Below are positions 48,601 to 60,319 of a DNA stretch of 64,000 bases, piece after piece. The stretch is from Lineus longissimus. Its lineage: Eukaryota > Nemertea > Pilidiophora > Heteronemertea > Lineidae. Made by a program: the position numbers and the translations under genes. The stretch's first letter is position 1, and the number at the start of each line of letters is the position of its first letter. Location: contig NC_088322.1 in NCBI RefSeq assembly GCF_910592395.1, positions 15,433,431 through 15,497,430 on the forward strand, given 5' to 3'. Below the pieces are notes generated by a model. That model was not told where the DNA came from and searched no databases. It saw nothing but the letters and a program-made list of their open reading frames with translations.

Positions 48601-51600
48601 TCTAACCAATGATGTTGAATTAATCATGAATGGAAACAAGGGGGTAATGATTAGGTAATATGCCACGTTGGACTTCATTGTATTGACTGCCATTTGTAAA
48701 GTTATGTTTGATGAAAAACAGCACACCTTTCAAAACTAGAAGGAGTTCTTTCCTTACGAACGAATCTTCAGGTCTCACAAGCCCGGTTTTGACTTTTATG
48801 ATGATCATTCACCGTTCTGCCAGCAAAAATATGACGCGGATGGTCTTGTGACATCCAGCAACCAAGGACAGATATCTCAGTCATGCCCCCCCCCCCCCTG
48901 ACTGTCATGCCCCTCTCTCACCCTACACCTTTTCTTACGTATTTTGACCTCGGAGATGCTCCAAGAAATCAGATGTATTTTTATTGTTCCTGCAGCCTTC
49001 CCTTGTCAATCATTGTCATCGGGAAATATTGTGCAAAATGATCCTGAATACATGCGTTCATTTCTTGTGTGGTCATCTTTTCATCTCGTTGCCATTGTCT
49101 ACAATCAAACGTCCATTAATCATCTCGGCGCAATCTAAGCGCTGAGATTTCAGTGATAGGATGGAATTGTGGGTAATCAATCAATGATGTTGTCAAACTT
49201 ATTGTCTGCGGACTATGATTGCTGAGATGGAGCAATATTTGGTGTCTTTGGTGATTTTTTTTCGGATATGTGGGTTATTTGGGCGTGATGTTATAGTCAA
49301 GACAATTATCATAAGGAAAGGGTGTGGTTGTAGCTGCAGTGATTTAGCTTTGATGCTGATATTATAGTTCCTATTTTTGAAAGTATGGTTTTAAAAACGA
49401 AAGTAGTCCTTTTGTAGCTGGGGTGAGTTGTCGTGTCACAACAAACATCCCAGTTTGGGATTCAGAGCAGACCGTCATGATTGTTCTGTCACAGCAACCC
49501 AAAATTAACCTAAATAGTATTTTTATAGCAGGGGCCTGGTTTTCTTGTCACAACAAACATCCCAGTTTGGGATTCAGAGGAGGACAACATCACCGCACTT
49601 TCACAGCAAAGCGAGAAGGCAAAATATGTACACCATGGTAGTGTTTTGAAAGCATTACCAATATAATAGCCACAGCCATTATATCTATAAATTGGCAACA
49701 TAATTGTCACATCATTTGATCAATAGCCAAGTTATACAGTGTATGGTGCATGTAATACAATAAAGAAAGTACATTGTGTGTTGTAACACATGGACAAAGC
49801 CATCATTGTCCTTTTATTGTCAACCCTAATGTGCTTTATGAGACAGGTGAACACCACCTTGTACACAATATGTATGGGCTTGGTATGATGCAGGGCCGTA
49901 TTTGGTTTGGGGGACGGGGATGGGAGGGGGGTAGACATCACTGAAAAATGAGCATTCCATGCAGATTTGAGGTAAATAAAAAGTCGCATTCTGCTCCCCA
50001 GAGAGGCAATCCCCCTGGCCCTTCCTCCCCTTCTAGTGCCCCCACCAGACTAAAGTTTTATACTGCCCTTTGCTCTCTGCCATAAAAAACTTGGCAGAAC
50101 TAGTAAAATGAAAGTTACTACTGCCAAAGTCAAAACTAATACAAGGGTATGAAATATAATTGATAATGGCAGTTTGCAGTCAGTTATTGATACAAATATG
50201 CAGGTTGTGATGATGGGCTATGATAGTCCTCCATTATGTTCTGTATCTACATGTACACGATGTATATGGTCCTTTCTCTCTCTAAATGTAGCTAGTGAAT
50301 GCTACCCATATTGGCTTCCCTTCCCCCACTGATAGATACAGCACATGAGAGATAATACGCATCATGACAAAGGTGGTTCATCCCCCCAGGGCAGAGCGTC
50401 AGAACAGTGCATCATCAAACAAACTGAGCTCATGAGCAAAAAGCGCATTGCTGTTGTATCAAACGCACACACCCTTGTGATGGTGGATGATACCAAATTG
50501 GAAAACCTAGGGCTGTTCTTGTAAGTGATTGTACCCCTGATGACTTGACAGGTTGTGGTGAATCGTTGGAATGGTCTATTTCGAAATGCTGGTGGGTGAT
50601 AGGGGCCAAAATCGAGCCTTGGTTTAGTTTCAAGTCTCTGAACAATGGTTAGAAAACATTCCAGCCTGAAACCTTTCCACTGACAGGAAGCTTGTGGTGA
50701 ACAGGCACCAGTCTAACCAAACACACACCGGTGATACCACGACCTCCCCAAACCTGATCTTGCCATTCTTGATATGGATCTGTGGGGCCGCCTTCATGAA
50801 TGGAACGGCTTAGTCACACGTTTTTTTCTTGTTTATTACGTTGAAAATTCCATCTCTCGGATGAGAAATCGATGATCCGGTTTCGTAATGAAATTGAACG
50901 AGGTGGTGGCTGTCTCTCCATCAGAGAGTGCGGGAATGTGTGTTTGAGTTAGAGCTGGGCTGGCGTTTGATTATGTTGGTGTCATTGTAACCATCGATGG
51001 TAATTTGAATACTTTCTGGACTGATTGCTTCATCTATTGCCAAAGGATGCAGAAATTGTCCCAACATTATAGAATTGACACGTGCATGCACTGAAATGTC
51101 CATCTGTTAGAAAGCTCTTTGTGAGCACTTCACGACAGTACCATTCTTGGTAAACCTTTTGTCATGACCATCTGTTGGAAATCTCATCCCCCCATCCTCC
51201 CTCCCCTCCGGAAGAATCCCTGGTTTTGAATGTTCGACTGCATTGGTCAGTGTCGGCAAACTCCCTTCTTACTGAGAGGTTACTAGTCCTAGATGCTTAC
51301 AGCGTACAACATGCATCTTCCTTGAGCTAAAAAGAGTTTGCATTGCACTTAAAAATTGAACAGAACTGATCAAAAACAAGATCGAGTCTAACGAACCAAT
51401 GTCAATTATCGGTGCATGATTAATTGAGTGGATTTACTGAACTACATCAGACATATTAAAACCTGGCGCACAATAAGCTAAAGATCATTCCAGTTTCCAC
51501 TTGATTCATGGGGTGCTTCCCGCTTGGGAAATCACATTATCTTGGTGATTACGCCGGTGGCGATGATGTATGTCTGTAATATTGTGATGTCTTGAAATGC

Positions 51601-54600
51601 ATTGGTATTCAGGCAGTGCCGCCTAACACCCTCGTTGATCATCCAAATGTCGATTAGCTGTCACAGAACATCTTAGTTCCAAATGTACGAGGTTTCGTAC
51701 GAGGTTTCTCACCAGGTTTTTTCATTGCCAATTCATGTAGACTGTCTGCAACCTACTCTCATGATGTTTTTAACGACCAACATAAACATTGCTTAGCTAC
51801 ATTATCTCTTTAGAAAAAGGTGTTGGTTGTAATTGACTTTCAAAATAAGCAACGTAATGTTTAGTCCAGACACTATACGCCACATTGATCACTGATGGAC
51901 GATCTCAGTCTCAGTTCCTAGTCCAAGAGTTCAAGAGACTCAAAAACTGGTGTCGGGTATGAGGACCAAACTTTGTGATATCTGTTCTGCAGTAGCCAGT
52001 TGATCCCGGTGGTGGTGAAAGTTTCTCTCCCTCAGAAGTGTGTCAGTAACCATGGCTTCCCGACATTTAGAAGGTTGGTCACATGCACCACAGTGGGTTA
52101 CAGCAGCTCATTCCACCCTAGATCCGCTGCCATGAGAGGGTTAACGTGGATCAATATTCATTTCAGAGGCATTGAAATCGCACCATGTGATTCATCTCTC
52201 TACACCGTGCTGTCCCGTTACCATGGTTACCCGGAGAGACTTTTTATTGTTTAATCTGACCTGCCAGAGATGCTGTGTGGTTATTAATTGTGGAGTGTAG
52301 GGGTGCGCTAGGCTGGAGAGCTGCTAGCAAGGGTACCAGACAAAGTAGCAGTAACAGAACTGAGATCTCTTGTCCTGAGTTCAAGCCATTCTAATGCAAT
52401 GGGAGGAGCATGCATAGGGATGGTCCAGGTACAAAAAATGTAGTACCAGCAATCACGGCCTGATGGATTGTATTTGATATTGTATATAATGACGTAAGGT
52501 TAATTGGTGCGTTGATAATGTAGCCATCATACATTATAGCGTATCATCGATTGGCTACACTATCATTGTTATACGACCAAAGTTCATACTTCACTATCTG
52601 ACATTCAGTCAAAGTTTATCAGAAATAAATCTTAAAAACGTATGAGAAGGTTTTGGCTTGCCCATTAAACTTCCTCCTCTGTGCTCAGAATGAGATTAAG
52701 TTCATTATCTGCTGTTTTAATGAGTGCGTCTATAATAGTCGTGTCTTAGAAAAAACTATTCGCTGACATTTGTGTTATAATGAGGCTGTATTTGTAATGA
52801 TACTTGGGGCAGAGTTAGAATAACTAAGTTTTTTCAGGTCTTCAAGCAAAGTCATCATTTGGAGTTCTTCTCCAATGTAACTCGTGTGAGTGGCGTCCCC
52901 CTATGCCTGGGGCCTAGTGAGGATTATCTCCGTTAATAGCCCTCTATCCTAATTGGTCTTGTATTTCATGTTTCATTCTATGTTCCAGGAATGGCAGACA
53001 AGCATCATCACCATGAAGACTACTCACTGTCGGAATACGCCAAGGAACAGCAGCGACTTCATCGCCATATCATCCAAGAGCATCAACGCATCGGCAAACT
53101 ACCCATGTCACCGTCGCGACGATCACCAGCCAAAACATTCTCAGACAAATCGGAGTCCGAGTCAGAAAACGAGTTGGAAGTTGATGACTATTATTTTCTT
53201 CAACCGGTCACCACGCGGCAACGCCGCTTGATTTTACGGACTTCCGGTATCAAGAAGATTGACACGAAGGAAAAGGACGAGTGCCGTGATATTCGGATAT
53301 CACGGGAATCGTGTGGTTGTGACTGTAAAGTTTATTGTGACCCAGAAACGTGTAAGTGCGCAAAAGACGGGATAAAATGTCAGGTTGATCGGTTGTCGTT
53401 TCCGTGCGGGTGTTCAAAAGATGGCTGTGCGAATCCGACAGGTCGTATTGAGTTTAATCCACTACGCGTTCGGACTCATTTTATTCACACTCTCATGCGT
53501 TTAGAGTTGGAACGGAAAGATAATGAATGTCGGCGGCCGCTGAATGGAAACGCCACATCAGAGAAATCAGACTCGGAAAAAGAGGAGCCTGATAAAGAGG
53601 ATGTTGATGGTTACAACAGTAATGAACTCGGTAGCTGTCGTGATTGTCAGAACTCTGAGGTAAATAATGTTGTGATGCGCGACGTTCAGTTGACATCTGG
53701 AAATCTGGAAACGGAGAGTTGTATGAACAATAACGACTTTGCTACGCTGCATTATGGTGAGGAAGGTGTACCGCGCCCAGCGTCTGTACCAATACCGCAA
53801 CAAGCACCCAATGATGCCTTGCCACGAGTGCTTCTATTCAACGACACGGAGGAGGAATTTCACGAGCAGGAGACACCGGGGACGTTGTATCCTTACGCTA
53901 AAGAAGATAGTTCCTACTCTGAGAGTAGCGACTGTAGCAGTGAGGGGTCAGCGTCTTATGAAGAAACTGCGGCATATCAAAATTACGAGGCAATCACGAA
54001 TCTCAATAACATGGATCGCCATAACGGTAACCGTGACTACTGTATTCCACAGAACGCGGAATATGAACCGACGACTGCGCAGCCAGAGAGTAAATACATT
54101 GAGTTGAATACATCATCATCGATGTATAAACTTGAGCCGATCTCAGAGATTCTCAACCCAATCCGTTATCAGGGGTTTTCTGCCTCTGACCACAGCAGTC
54201 AGGACTCATGGACAAGTGCGACAGAGCCTTTTTGTTATTCTCAACAGACCGCTCTTGAGAATGGTAACTTTGACAACATGTCATGTTCTGCAGATGTCAC
54301 AACACTCATGCCACACCAGACATCAAATTACTCCTACATTGCCTCCGTACATCAAGATCACATGGTCAGAAACAACAGCAACGAGGGATTCCGCGAAACA
54401 TCCAAGACGTACTTTAATCAGGATTCGCACATATCAAACCAGGGGACAATGTCTGATGACTTCATGACACCGGAACCGACATTTCATGAGCTGCAGACCA
54501 GTAACCACGGTAACAAGAACACAGCCATGAAATCCCTTGAAAACAAGGTCATGTTCTCTGAATCTCAAAACTTGAATTCTCCGACTTACTGCCGCCATTC

Positions 54601-54871
54601 TGACTTCACACCGGCATCGCTTCTCGAAGACCACCACAACGGCAACATCTCATTGAAAGAGCAGACAACAATTTCACAGCTAGTGCCACCTACTGACAAC
54701 TTCTGTCATCACACAGTTGCGGCAGATTTACTGAATGGTTCCGAGGATGTCAATATGGAGAAAGATCAGCCGGAAGTCAGTCTCGACAACGGCATCCAAG
54801 ACCACGCAGATTCACCGCCAAATTTTGGTGAAGTAATCAAGGAATCTATCGTTGAAACAGTATCTGCGTAA
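45611..54871 (+). CDS. Cysteine/serine-rich nuclear protein (CSRNP/AXUD1 family) transcription factor, complete
   Basis: Coding exons 45611-45755, 46126-46251 and 52989-54871 (stop TAA) total 2154 nt, 717 aa, with phases matching. The protein starts M-P-K-R-K-I-D-D. A basic [19 protein letters not shown] segment followed by [16 protein letters not shown] at about residues 55-92 is the N-terminal CSRNP signature. [13 protein letters not shown] stretch and [11 protein letters not shown] come next. The family's cysteine cluster ([17 protein letters not shown]...CGCSKDGC) lies at about 199-236, and [13 protein letters not shown] ends the domain near 253. The long C-terminal half is acidic and Ser/Asn-rich, suited to activation. 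CSRNP proteins are nuclear DNA-binding activators (AGAGTG-type sites in mammals), induced by cytokine or Axin signals. There is one gene here versus three in vertebrates, so paralogue naming is not possible. The start is the first in-frame ATG after an acceptor at 45525. Confidence 0.95.
46252..52988 (+). other. Second intron of the CSRNP gene
   Basis: 6.7-kb GT-AG intron (donor TTAG|gtatgt, acceptor tgttccag). It contains a 112-bp-offset direct duplication at 49435-49579 (cccagtttgggattcagag), a truncated CAGGGCCG-type transposon end at 49892, a C-run at 48887 and an X-box-like gttaccatggttac at 52217-52230. No coding exon is supported. Confidence 0.8.
49892..49950. mobile_element. Truncated end of a CAGGGCCG-type DNA transposon
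   Basis: gcagggccgtatttgg matches the left terminus of the 21311-21670 element. It is followed by a G-rich stretch, and no matching right end was found. Confidence 0.45.
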
Positions 54872-56883
54872 ATGATACTGAGATGTCATGCCACCTGGTG
54901 GATGCATTTGTAGTTATTATTTGGTGCCATAATCGTGTGTTATTACCTCAGTGTAAGTCATTTGAAATAAGGTTCAACTCAGATTCCTGATTGGAGAAGT
55001 TTTGTGAAAAGATGTTTGTTTTTGTTCAAAAGTAATCGTGTGTCATCCGGCATACTGGGGTTCAAAAAGTCACCAAACTTAAATGACACGATTTTTAATC
55101 GAAACATTATAAAACTATTTTGGCCATATATTCTCAAGATTTACGAGTTTAAAATTGTTGGAAGGCAGTTTTAAGTCATTAAGATCACGCCATTCACGTT
55201 TTTCAAAATCACAAACAAGACCACTTACAGCCCTCCAAATGGCAAGCCAACGCATATCTGGCAAGGTAACGACAGTCCTTATCCAAACCTCCAGCAGCCC
55301 AAATCCCTAACTCCCCAAGCCCATTACACCGAAATTCACCAAGAAGAAGTGGGTGACAGCGTGTTTCCGTGGTAACGGATGATAAAGTAGTTGCATACAT
55401 TTGGTACTATTGATTTCTTAGCGTCTGGGGTTGATAACGCTGGTGTATGGTGGGTAGTGCTTGGGGAGACTTGGAGAAATAGTCGACGGTCGTGGTGGGC
55501 TATTACGCTGCTGGCAATTTACAACTGATTTTAACCCCTTGGACTGTCTGAACAGAATGAGAAAAGGTAAAAACTCGAAATTAAGCACAGGTGTAAATAG
55601 GCACCACTATTTTGGCTAGAACTCTGAACCCTACAATTAGAACGCTTTCAAAACGAAGTGAATGCTATTAAAGCCAGGGAGGGAGTCTGTTCTTTGTTTT
55701 TAAGAGAACACCCTCCCAGGTTATGAATTGGCATTCACTACATTTTGAAGGAGTTCTAATCGCATTAGGATCTCAAGTTCTGGCAAAATGGTGCTACCTA
55801 TGTTCAATCCTTCAAACCGTTAGGCCTTCTGGAGGAAGATTTCATGTTTAATCATGTCTAAGTTTTGTCCGATCAGTTTCAGATTCGGAATGATGCTGGG
55901 GTTATTTACTGTATTATTTATTCTGTTTGTTCTAAAGTGTGGAAAATGTGAGACATTTTAGAAGCAATGTGAAATGTTCTACATTTGTATTCAAAACAAG
56001 TCATCATGTAAAAACCAAGCTGCCACTCCAAGAGGGGGTTAAAGATTGATGAACTATTTCAAATACGCACACGTTGTGTGGAAGAAAGAAACGAGTAATG
56101 ACTCTGCCAGTGACAGTGATGAATGAAGATTAACGAGGGGGTTCATGGTGGTGATCAGTCATCGACCATCCATCATGATATTGTCGCGACTGTGTTCCGT
56201 TTGCGGAGAACGTACGAGGGTATGGAAGGGCTAATCGTGTCTTTTGGAAGTTTCGGTGCTGCCTGAACGAGATCTTGAGGACTTGCCTCCAATGGAAGAT
56301 AAAATGGGTGCTTGTTCCATCTTGTAGTTGGATAAATTCACATCACTATTTATCCTATATTTTTTGTGATTTGATACCCTGTTTTTTTTATCGAGTTCAG
56401 TTTTCTGGTGAATAGGTGCAACAAGCAGGCCTACAATTTACAAACTCTATTGGTACCAGTAGCAGACACTGTGTGTTGGTACCAATATCTTCATGGGCAT
56501 TTTAAAATTGTGGCACAGTATTCAGGACTACAAGGTCCACTTTAATTCTGTCCGACTGAAAATTATGGGTTGGTTAGCATAATTGGGTCTGGAGCACTTA
56601 TGAACAACACAGCTGTCTCCCCTGATTGATAAAGTGGTATATTCCATATGTTATGGATTTGTATGTTTTGAGAAGGTCCTATTTATTGTGCAAGGGGTGA
56701 TACGTTGAGAATTTATTCTTGCAAAATGTATATCTGGTCCTCTATTTATTTTATGAAATATCTGATTCTAAAATGTGTGTGTTTATATTCTCAAAAATAT
56801 ATCAATTAGTCAAAAAATATGTAAATTAGTCATGAATATTCATTAGATATATGTAAATTGGCGTGGACGCTTCCGTGAATAAA
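54872..56883 (+). other. CSRNP 3' UTR with AU-rich elements and poly(A) signal
   Basis: Sequence after the stop contains several ATTTA/TATTTAT pentamers (for example 55905-55923, 56684-56693, 56741-56755), a hallmark of unstable inducible mRNAs, and an AATAAA at 56878-56883. The true end is not proven. Confidence 0.5.
55596..55802. repeat. Imperfect palindrome with about 100-bp arms in the CSRNP 3' UTR
   Basis: Left arm about 55596-55694 and right arm about 55702-55802 are reverse complements at roughly three of four positions (gcattcactacattttgaag pairs with ctttcaaaacgaagtgaatgc). The loop is only a few bases. In RNA it would form a long near-continuous duplex. Confidence 0.75.
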
Positions 56884-59800
56884 TTAACTTTAAACATTTG
56901 TATTGTGTCAATGTAAGATGTAAGATGTCAAATCAGCATGATTTTTATGGATATAAAGTCTTTTCATTGTGATCTAGAAGCGTCCTTGTATCAGTAAATC
57001 ACCCCTTCATGTTCAGGGGGTTGTAGCTTTCCATTCTGGGTCAGCTAGTCTTACTGGGCTCGACCATTTTCTAAAAGGGATGAAAGGTTGCAATTCGCAT
57101 GGTGCATGTCATAGTCGTAATCCAGTTGTAAAATAATAATGTACCATAAAAACGTGGGGTGTCTCAAGAAAAAGAACAGAATTGTAGATTTTTGTCACAA
57201 TTTTTAGTTTTTTGGGATGCCCTGTAGCTAGTTAAGTTAATGTAAGAATGGATGTAAGTGACTTGTTAAGTCTGGTCTAAATACATATCAATGTATGTGT
57301 GTCTGTTTGTAAATTCGACAAATTTCAAAAAGCGTAATTTAAAAAATAATGTATTGTGTAAATCTGACATTTCATGACTATGAGTTTGACTTGAAGAGCA
57401 ATAATTTGTGGTTAATGATGTCTTGATTTTTCTACACCAAAGGTTCCTAGTTTGGTTGGCGTCCTGCTTTCATCAACTTTGATCTGAATGCCACCTGGAG
57501 GAAATCATGTGAACTTAACCTAATCCGTCTGCTGCCAGTCTTCATTGTTGTAAAGAGTCGAGTTGAATCTCATCTACTTACCCTGCCTCCTGGTGACAGA
57601 TGTTTGTACCCTGTTCTGTTCTAAGTATTCAGTGGATCTGTGTCAAAAATTTTGCTTTTTGTGAGAAATATTTTTATAAAATTTGAATTTTGAGGTCATA
57701 TCTTTGGTTTTATGGTCAAAACTATTTCTATATAAAGGTTTGCAAAAGATTTCATTCCATGTACTGTCGGGTTTTGGAATTCATCAGATTGAAATGTGGT
57801 CAGTCTTATCATCTTCTTCATAGTAATGTGAAAATATTGTGCCATGTTTTCAATTTTGATCAATGTAGTGATGTGGCCAATTGCCAAATTGTCAATAGCA
57901 AATGCTTCGACAAAAGGAAGCAAGATTTCGTCCTGATATGACCTTGAATATGACCTTGGAAATGACCCTAATGATCTGAACGTGATGAGTGAAATCTAGT
58001 CAAAAATTCATTCAACCTCATCCCAGGGAGCTTCTTGATGCAGCACCTGTGGCGGGGTTGACCATCACCATGGAATATGGATGTTGTCATAAAGCTTGTT
58101 GTCATTAAAAAAATCAAAAACATTTTTTTCAAATTTTTGTGCATCTTTGAGCTTCATCAAGTTGTGACCTTGAAAAGTTGGTCAAGGTCACTTGCATGTT
58201 TTGCTTGCCATGGTGTCTTAGAATGTGTTTGTATTTTGTCAAGGATCTCAGTCAAGAGTGATTTGTGCTGTTGGTTGTCATGGAAATATTATGTTCATTT
58301 GTTGCTAGGCGACAGATTAGTTGCCATGGAGGTAATGTAATGTTTATGTGTTACTAGGCAACGTGTCTTGTCTTTTTGAGAAGGTGCTTACATCAACTTT
58401 GTCTCAAATTTGTCAACTATTTTGTTGCTGATTATAGTTGTTTCTGTCTCCTTGTATTATACACCATTTTGAAATACTTGGACTGCCTTTTTCGGTCCAA
58501 TGAAAAGACAGAAGTGTAACTTATATCTAGTATTTATTTTTAGCTAAGTGTAAACTTGTAAGTCAGTGAAGTTCTGTTATGAGTCAAAAAAGGATATCTG
58601 GGTTGTTCTTGAAAAGAAGAATTTGGATCATATTGGTTTCGAGAATGTGGATGGATTCTCTATTTGTAGCAAAAAAAAAAAGTTTGCCTCATTTTTGACC
58701 AATGAAGAGTTGAAAAAAATGTTATTAGTGCAATGTCTTGTAAGATCATTCAGTTTCTATGAAGTAAGTAGGCCTATTTATGCTATTTTCCATATAAGAA
58801 GTGTTTGACACACAGGTGATAGATCCTCAAGTCAGCGTAAGGGTTGGTGCCGTATGTAGACATTATTAGTACATACTGTGTGTAATATGTTATGTACTAA
58901 CCTACTCAAACTTGTTGCACACCTGTAAACCCAGCTATTTGGTGGAGAAAGATCATAACATGAATGTCTCAAGTTGGCCGGCATGAGACATTCATGTTAT
59001 GATTTATGATATTTACCGTTATGATATATATATTGGTAAGATAAAGATATCTACCAGTAGATTGTGACCTTCCTTATAACATACAAGGAGATGTTCCTGT
59101 CATGGGGAGTTATAGAGGGCGTTATGCAAGTAGCAATGCATGTCATTGCGTATCAATGTGGGTTTACAGGAAAACGTGAAACATTCTAGAAGATGTAATG
59201 TATATGAACGATTATGATTGTGTGACTGTTGTAGTTCCCATTGTTGTCAAATACATCAAACTTGAGCTGCTGTTCTGGTTGTAGATTAGTACCCAATCAT
59301 CTCACAGATGGCAGCACAGAGGGCAGATGAGACAATTGGTCATGTGCTTGTTCAATTTCATCCACTTCTTGGGATGGTCAACATATGCGACTATTCTCCG
59401 ATTTCGCAGAAGCAAGCACTGATGAGCCGAGGGAATGAGGCGGCCACATTGTACCAAGACATGTATGTGACGTCATCCTTAAATGGTAAATGTAACCAAT
59501 TGTCCCATTTCATTGTGCTGTCATCTCCAAAAGATGACCTGGTACCAATCTAGTGAATTCAAATTTTATCTCCTTCGCAAGATTGTGAATCTCATGCAGT
59601 CATGAAATAGATGAAGAATGCTGCGACATTTATTTCTATCCTGAACATCCTGCGATTAGTTTAAAGATGGTATCATTATGATTCTCACATTCACACCCAT
59701 GGGAATCTCAACTTTTTGAATCTTCTCAAAACAGACTGAAAATCTTACTAAATGCATTTGTTTAACCTGTACTTTTGTCAACATGATCAAGATATAAACG

Positions 59801-60310
59801 GTATAAGATCTTGTGAAGTACTAACAGTGTTTACTTCAGCTGAGGTTTGCAAGGAAATCGGTTCAATCTTTGACCTCAGTGCATCTTCATTGGGCCAGGT
59901 ATCGCATTTTTTGACTTCAGCTTTTCATTGATCTGAGTGAAACATGTCAACTCAACCTACTTTTCCAGTATTCTGCTACTTCTGACCAAAATTTCCTGCA
60001 TCACCGCCACTGGTAAAGTTGCTGTCGTTAACAACTGAACGATTTAAACCTTCTCCAGGCGAACCAAAGCTGAGGTGAACTTTCTGGTTTTTGTCATCAA
60101 GCATTTAAGTGTACAATGTATTCATGTGCAATAAATGGCAGTATGCAGAAGACTTCTTTGTTTTCTTTGGCCTTTCATTCCCACTTTGATAAAACTCTCT
60201 TTGATGGTTGATCTACCTGACAGAATGTACATCAAGTGGCCTCCAGTAAGTGTAGGTGATCCTACCAAGTGTCGCCCCTATCAAAGGGAAATCATTATGT
60301 CTTATTTGAA
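56884..60310. other. Intergenic DNA downstream of CSRNP
   Basis: No gene is supported. It contains a mariner-like miniature remnant at about 57155-57226 (ggggtgtctcaagaaaaag...ttgggatgccctgta), X-box palindromes at 58301-58313 and 58350-58362, and a perfect hairpin at 58952-59003. Confidence 0.5.
58952..59003. repeat. Perfect 20-bp-stem hairpin
   Basis: The 20 nt at 58952-58971 (catgaatgtctca at the inner end) are the exact reverse complement of 58984-59003, separated by a 12-nt loop containing ggccgg. Confidence 0.9.
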
Positions 60311-60319
60311 ACTGACTAG

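Noticed and set aside
53493-54637. Several antisense or out-of-frame ORFs over the last CSRNP exon
   Set aside because: Shadows of the long real reading frame.
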